From an uncultured Eubacteriales bacterium (lineage in GTDB: Bacteria > Bacillota > Clostridia > Oscillospirales > Acutalibacteraceae), in NCBI GenBank assembly GCA_900320925.1, contig ONUD01000208.1:1-6096 (forward strand): a stretch of 6,096 nt of DNA, written 5' to 3'. The translations under genes and the position numbers were made by a program. Positions 5,070-6,096 of this stretch are shown here, piece by piece. Under the pieces are notes generated by a model. It did no database searches and was not told the origin of the DNA. It was given only the letters and a program-made list of their open reading frames with translations. Each line of letters starts with the position of its first letter. The first letter of the stretch is position 1.

Positions 5070-5708
5070 ATGAATCTGAAAGAAGCGTTCCGTTTCCAGA
5101 ATAAACTGAATGAGCTGGTGCGTGAGGCAAAAACCATCATTTCCGATGACCGCAACATTACACAAACCACCAATACGTATCTGAGAAGCAAAGTGGTGCC
5201 GGATGCGGAAAATGAAGTCACCGTTCAGGATATCCCCCATCCCGAATATACCGACCATATCACACAGCTGGCAGAATTTCTCCTGTATCTTCTCGAACAA
5301 AAGGAAATTCTTGCCAAGGCTGTCAATGAAACCAAAAAAAACCTTCCTATTGACATGGACAGTGAATGTTCCCTCAACCACCAGCGTCAGGAGATGGCAG
5401 AGCTGTTCCAGCACATGGCGGATACCAGAAGTTCCGAAACCATTATCTATAACGGGGGGGTTGGCTACCGTTTCAATGCTGAGGGCAATCAGATTTCCTA
5501 CAAATGCCCCCTGAAAAAAGTCGTCACCATCAACTTTGACAGAAACAAAATCAAAAAAATGCTTTCCGACCTCAACAAACAGTCGGACAGCATCTCTGTG
5601 GAACTTGACAAGTGCCTCATCAACCATGAGGTCAGCTATGAAGTGCCGTTTGATGTCAACGACAGCTTTGCCAGCATATTTGAAACATACCTCAGCCAAC
5701 AAGGCTGA
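5070..5708 (+). CDS. Hypothetical protein, 212 residues
   Basis: I do not recognise the family. The protein has no signal peptide or membrane segment and is probably cytosolic. The first part (1-125) is mostly helical and charged, with two likely helices around LKEAFRFQNKLNELVREAKT and HITQLAEFLLYLLEQKEILAKA. The second part (about 125-170) holds short strand-like stretches (TIIYNGGVGYRFN, KVVTINFDR), then a helix and an acidic C-terminus. Two cysteines (CSLN at about 100, CPL at about 146) are too far apart to suggest a zinc ribbon. The start fits AGGAG (5056-5060) with a 9-base spacer, and its own promoter lies at 5006-5034. Codon usage resembles the neighbours, so it looks like a real resident gene. 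It contains a run of eight A (5334-5341) and seven G (5454-5460), which could be slippage-prone. The stop TGA lies in the right arm of a hairpin. Confidence 0.8.
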   Translation: MNLKEAFRFQNKLNELVREAKTIISDDRNITQTTNTYLRSKVVPDAENEVTVQDIPHPEYTDHITQLAEFLLYLLEQKEILAKAVNETKKNLPIDMDSECSLNHQRQEMAELFQHMADTRSSETIIYNGGVGYRFNAEGNQISYKCPLKKVVTINFDRNKIKKMLSDLNKQSDSISVELDKCLINHEVSYEVPFDVNDSFASIFETYLSQQG

Positions 5709-5710
5709 GG
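5690..5710 (+). terminator. Terminator-like hairpin lacking a T tract
   Basis: CCTCAGCC (5690-5697) and GGCTGAGG (5703-5710) form a perfect 8-base-pair stem with loop AACAA. It overlaps the end of the coding region, like the hairpin at 3149-3176. Unlike that one, it is followed by ACTCCGTATTCGG with no T run, so it is not a standard intrinsic terminator as it stands. Confidence 0.45.
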
Positions 5711-5795
5711 ACTCCGTATTCGGCTGTGTGCGGTGCGGCAGGACAAGACAATATGAAAGTCGGTTCAGATGCAGATGAACTGTAACGCTGCACGA

Positions 5796-5817
5796 GAATT
5801 TTTGAAATACAAAATTC
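5796..5817. repeat. Inverted repeat GAATTTT-N8-AAAATTC
   Basis: The seven-base arms are perfect and separated by TGAAATAC. The AT-rich 22-base site has the form of a dimeric protein-binding site, or of a hairpin. No assigned gene lies next to it on the right within the window. Confidence 0.35.
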
Positions 5818-5906
5818 GATACTTATTGATACAGACCTAATTGGAATTATGAAAGAAGAGTTTCGTTCAGCCTGTCCGGCACCGACACCTCCTCCTTTCA
5901 CCAGCA

Positions 5907-5932
5907 CGATTTTGCGTGATTCCGATTTTGCG
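5907..5932. repeat. Short direct repeat CGATTTTGCG, two copies
   Basis: CGATTTTGCG occurs at 5907-5916 and again at 5923-5932, a 16-base period with a TGATTC spacer. Two closely spaced direct copies could be protein-binding sites, for example of a recombinase accessory protein, but chance remains possible. Confidence 0.35.
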
Positions 5933-6019
5933 ACATTTGTCCATACCTCTCCATCAAAAGTATAGGTGCTTTAACAAGCAACCGTGTGTTTTTATTTAAG
6001 TTATGACCCGTGTTTTGAA

Positions 6020-6046
6020 CGGGCAGGAACCTCGGTTCCACACCCG
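6020..6046. repeat. Nested inverted repeat, possible hairpin
   Basis: GGAACC (6026-6031) and GGTTCC (6034-6039) are inverted around two bases. CGGG (6020-6023) and CCCG (6043-6046) extend the stem across a small internal loop. A competing upstream hairpin, CCCGT (6007-6011) with ACGGG (6019-6023), would use the same CGGG, so two alternative structures are possible. No T tract follows. Confidence 0.35.
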
Positions 6047-6096
6047 GCAAGGCACAAAAATTGATGGACATATCGTTGGACTTCTGACGCACCGCA

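Larger units (their letters stand above)
5711..6096. other. Apparent non-coding stretch with short repeats, possible insertion junction
   Basis: No credible gene is seen in these 386 bases. All open frames are short, and none has both a good ribosome binding site and recognisable protein character. Several short repeats are present. GTTCA/TGAAC lies at 5763-5780. GAATTTT (5796-5802) and AAAATTC (5811-5817) are inverted. CGATTTTGCG occurs twice (5907-5916, 5923-5932). A nested inverted repeat lies at 6020-6046. On the minus strand AAAGGAGGAGG (about 5890-5900) looks like a strong ribosome binding site but leads only to an 11-codon frame. The segment could be the edge of a mobile element continuing to the right, or a structured regulatory region; I cannot decide. 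Confidence 0.4.

Noticed and set aside
4479..5702. 407-codon minus-strand open frame
   Set aside because: It is antisense to the CBS/CorC domains and the hypothetical gene, both of which have promoters and ribosome binding sites on the plus strand; its composition is that of a reverse-frame shadow.
5711..5760. Group II intron 5' end after the hairpin (GTGTGCGG-type start)
   Set aside because: The bases after the start do not follow an intron 5' consensus that I can recognise, and no intron domain or reverse transcriptase is in the window.
5775..5965. Small frames at 5775-5840 (21 codons) and 5849-5965 (38 codons)
   Set aside because: Neither has a convincing ribosome binding site or recognisable protein; they may be fragments of something older, but this cannot be supported.
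5898..6092. 64-codon minus-strand frame near the right edge
   Set aside because: It has no ribosome binding site, no domain, and runs through the nested inverted repeat at 6020-6046.

Overview
The window looks like a chromosomal segment from a Gram-positive anaerobe of the Clostridia, perhaps a gut Oscillospiraceae/Ruminococcus-type organism. This rests on the strong AGGAGG-type ribosome binding sites, TTGACA/TATAAT promoters with 17-base spacers, near-balanced base composition, the DtxR-type regulator subfamily, the FeoB subfamily, and a short CTCCCTCCGT-ended repeat of a kind I associate from memory with these genomes. No rRNA, tRNA or CRISPR array is visible, and the genus is a guess.

Layout. 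Bases 4-121 form a small inverted-repeat element. Bases 238-2624 carry an iron-transport operon on the minus strand, feoA then feoB. A 148-base control region (2625-2772) separates it from a divergent DtxR/MntR-family metal-dependent repressor gene (2773-3165, plus). That gene converges on a TerB-like gene (3188-3592, minus), and the two share one bidirectional terminator. A second divergent promoter region (3593-3732) drives the TerB-like gene leftward and a CNNM/CorC-type membrane protein with CBS domains (3733-4989) rightward. A separate sigma-70 promoter precedes an unrecognised 212-residue protein (5070-5708). After its hairpin, 5711-6096 has no convincing gene but several short inverted and direct repeats, and may be a mobile-element or insertion junction.

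Functional reading (inference). This is a metal-homeostasis neighbourhood: a Fe(II)-type transporter with its accessory protein, a metal-sensing repressor placed to control it, a TerB-like acidic protein that could bind metal, and a CBS/CorC membrane protein of the Mg/Co transport family.

The most notable point is that both membrane proteins keep recognisable cytosolic domains while the signature residues of their membrane cores are replaced. FeoB lacks the conserved gate cysteines, and the DUF21 domain lacks the Ser-x-x-Glu and Gly-Glu motifs. This could mean a changed substrate or a sensory rather than transport role. I did not find a clearly new multi-gene defence or mobile system in the window.
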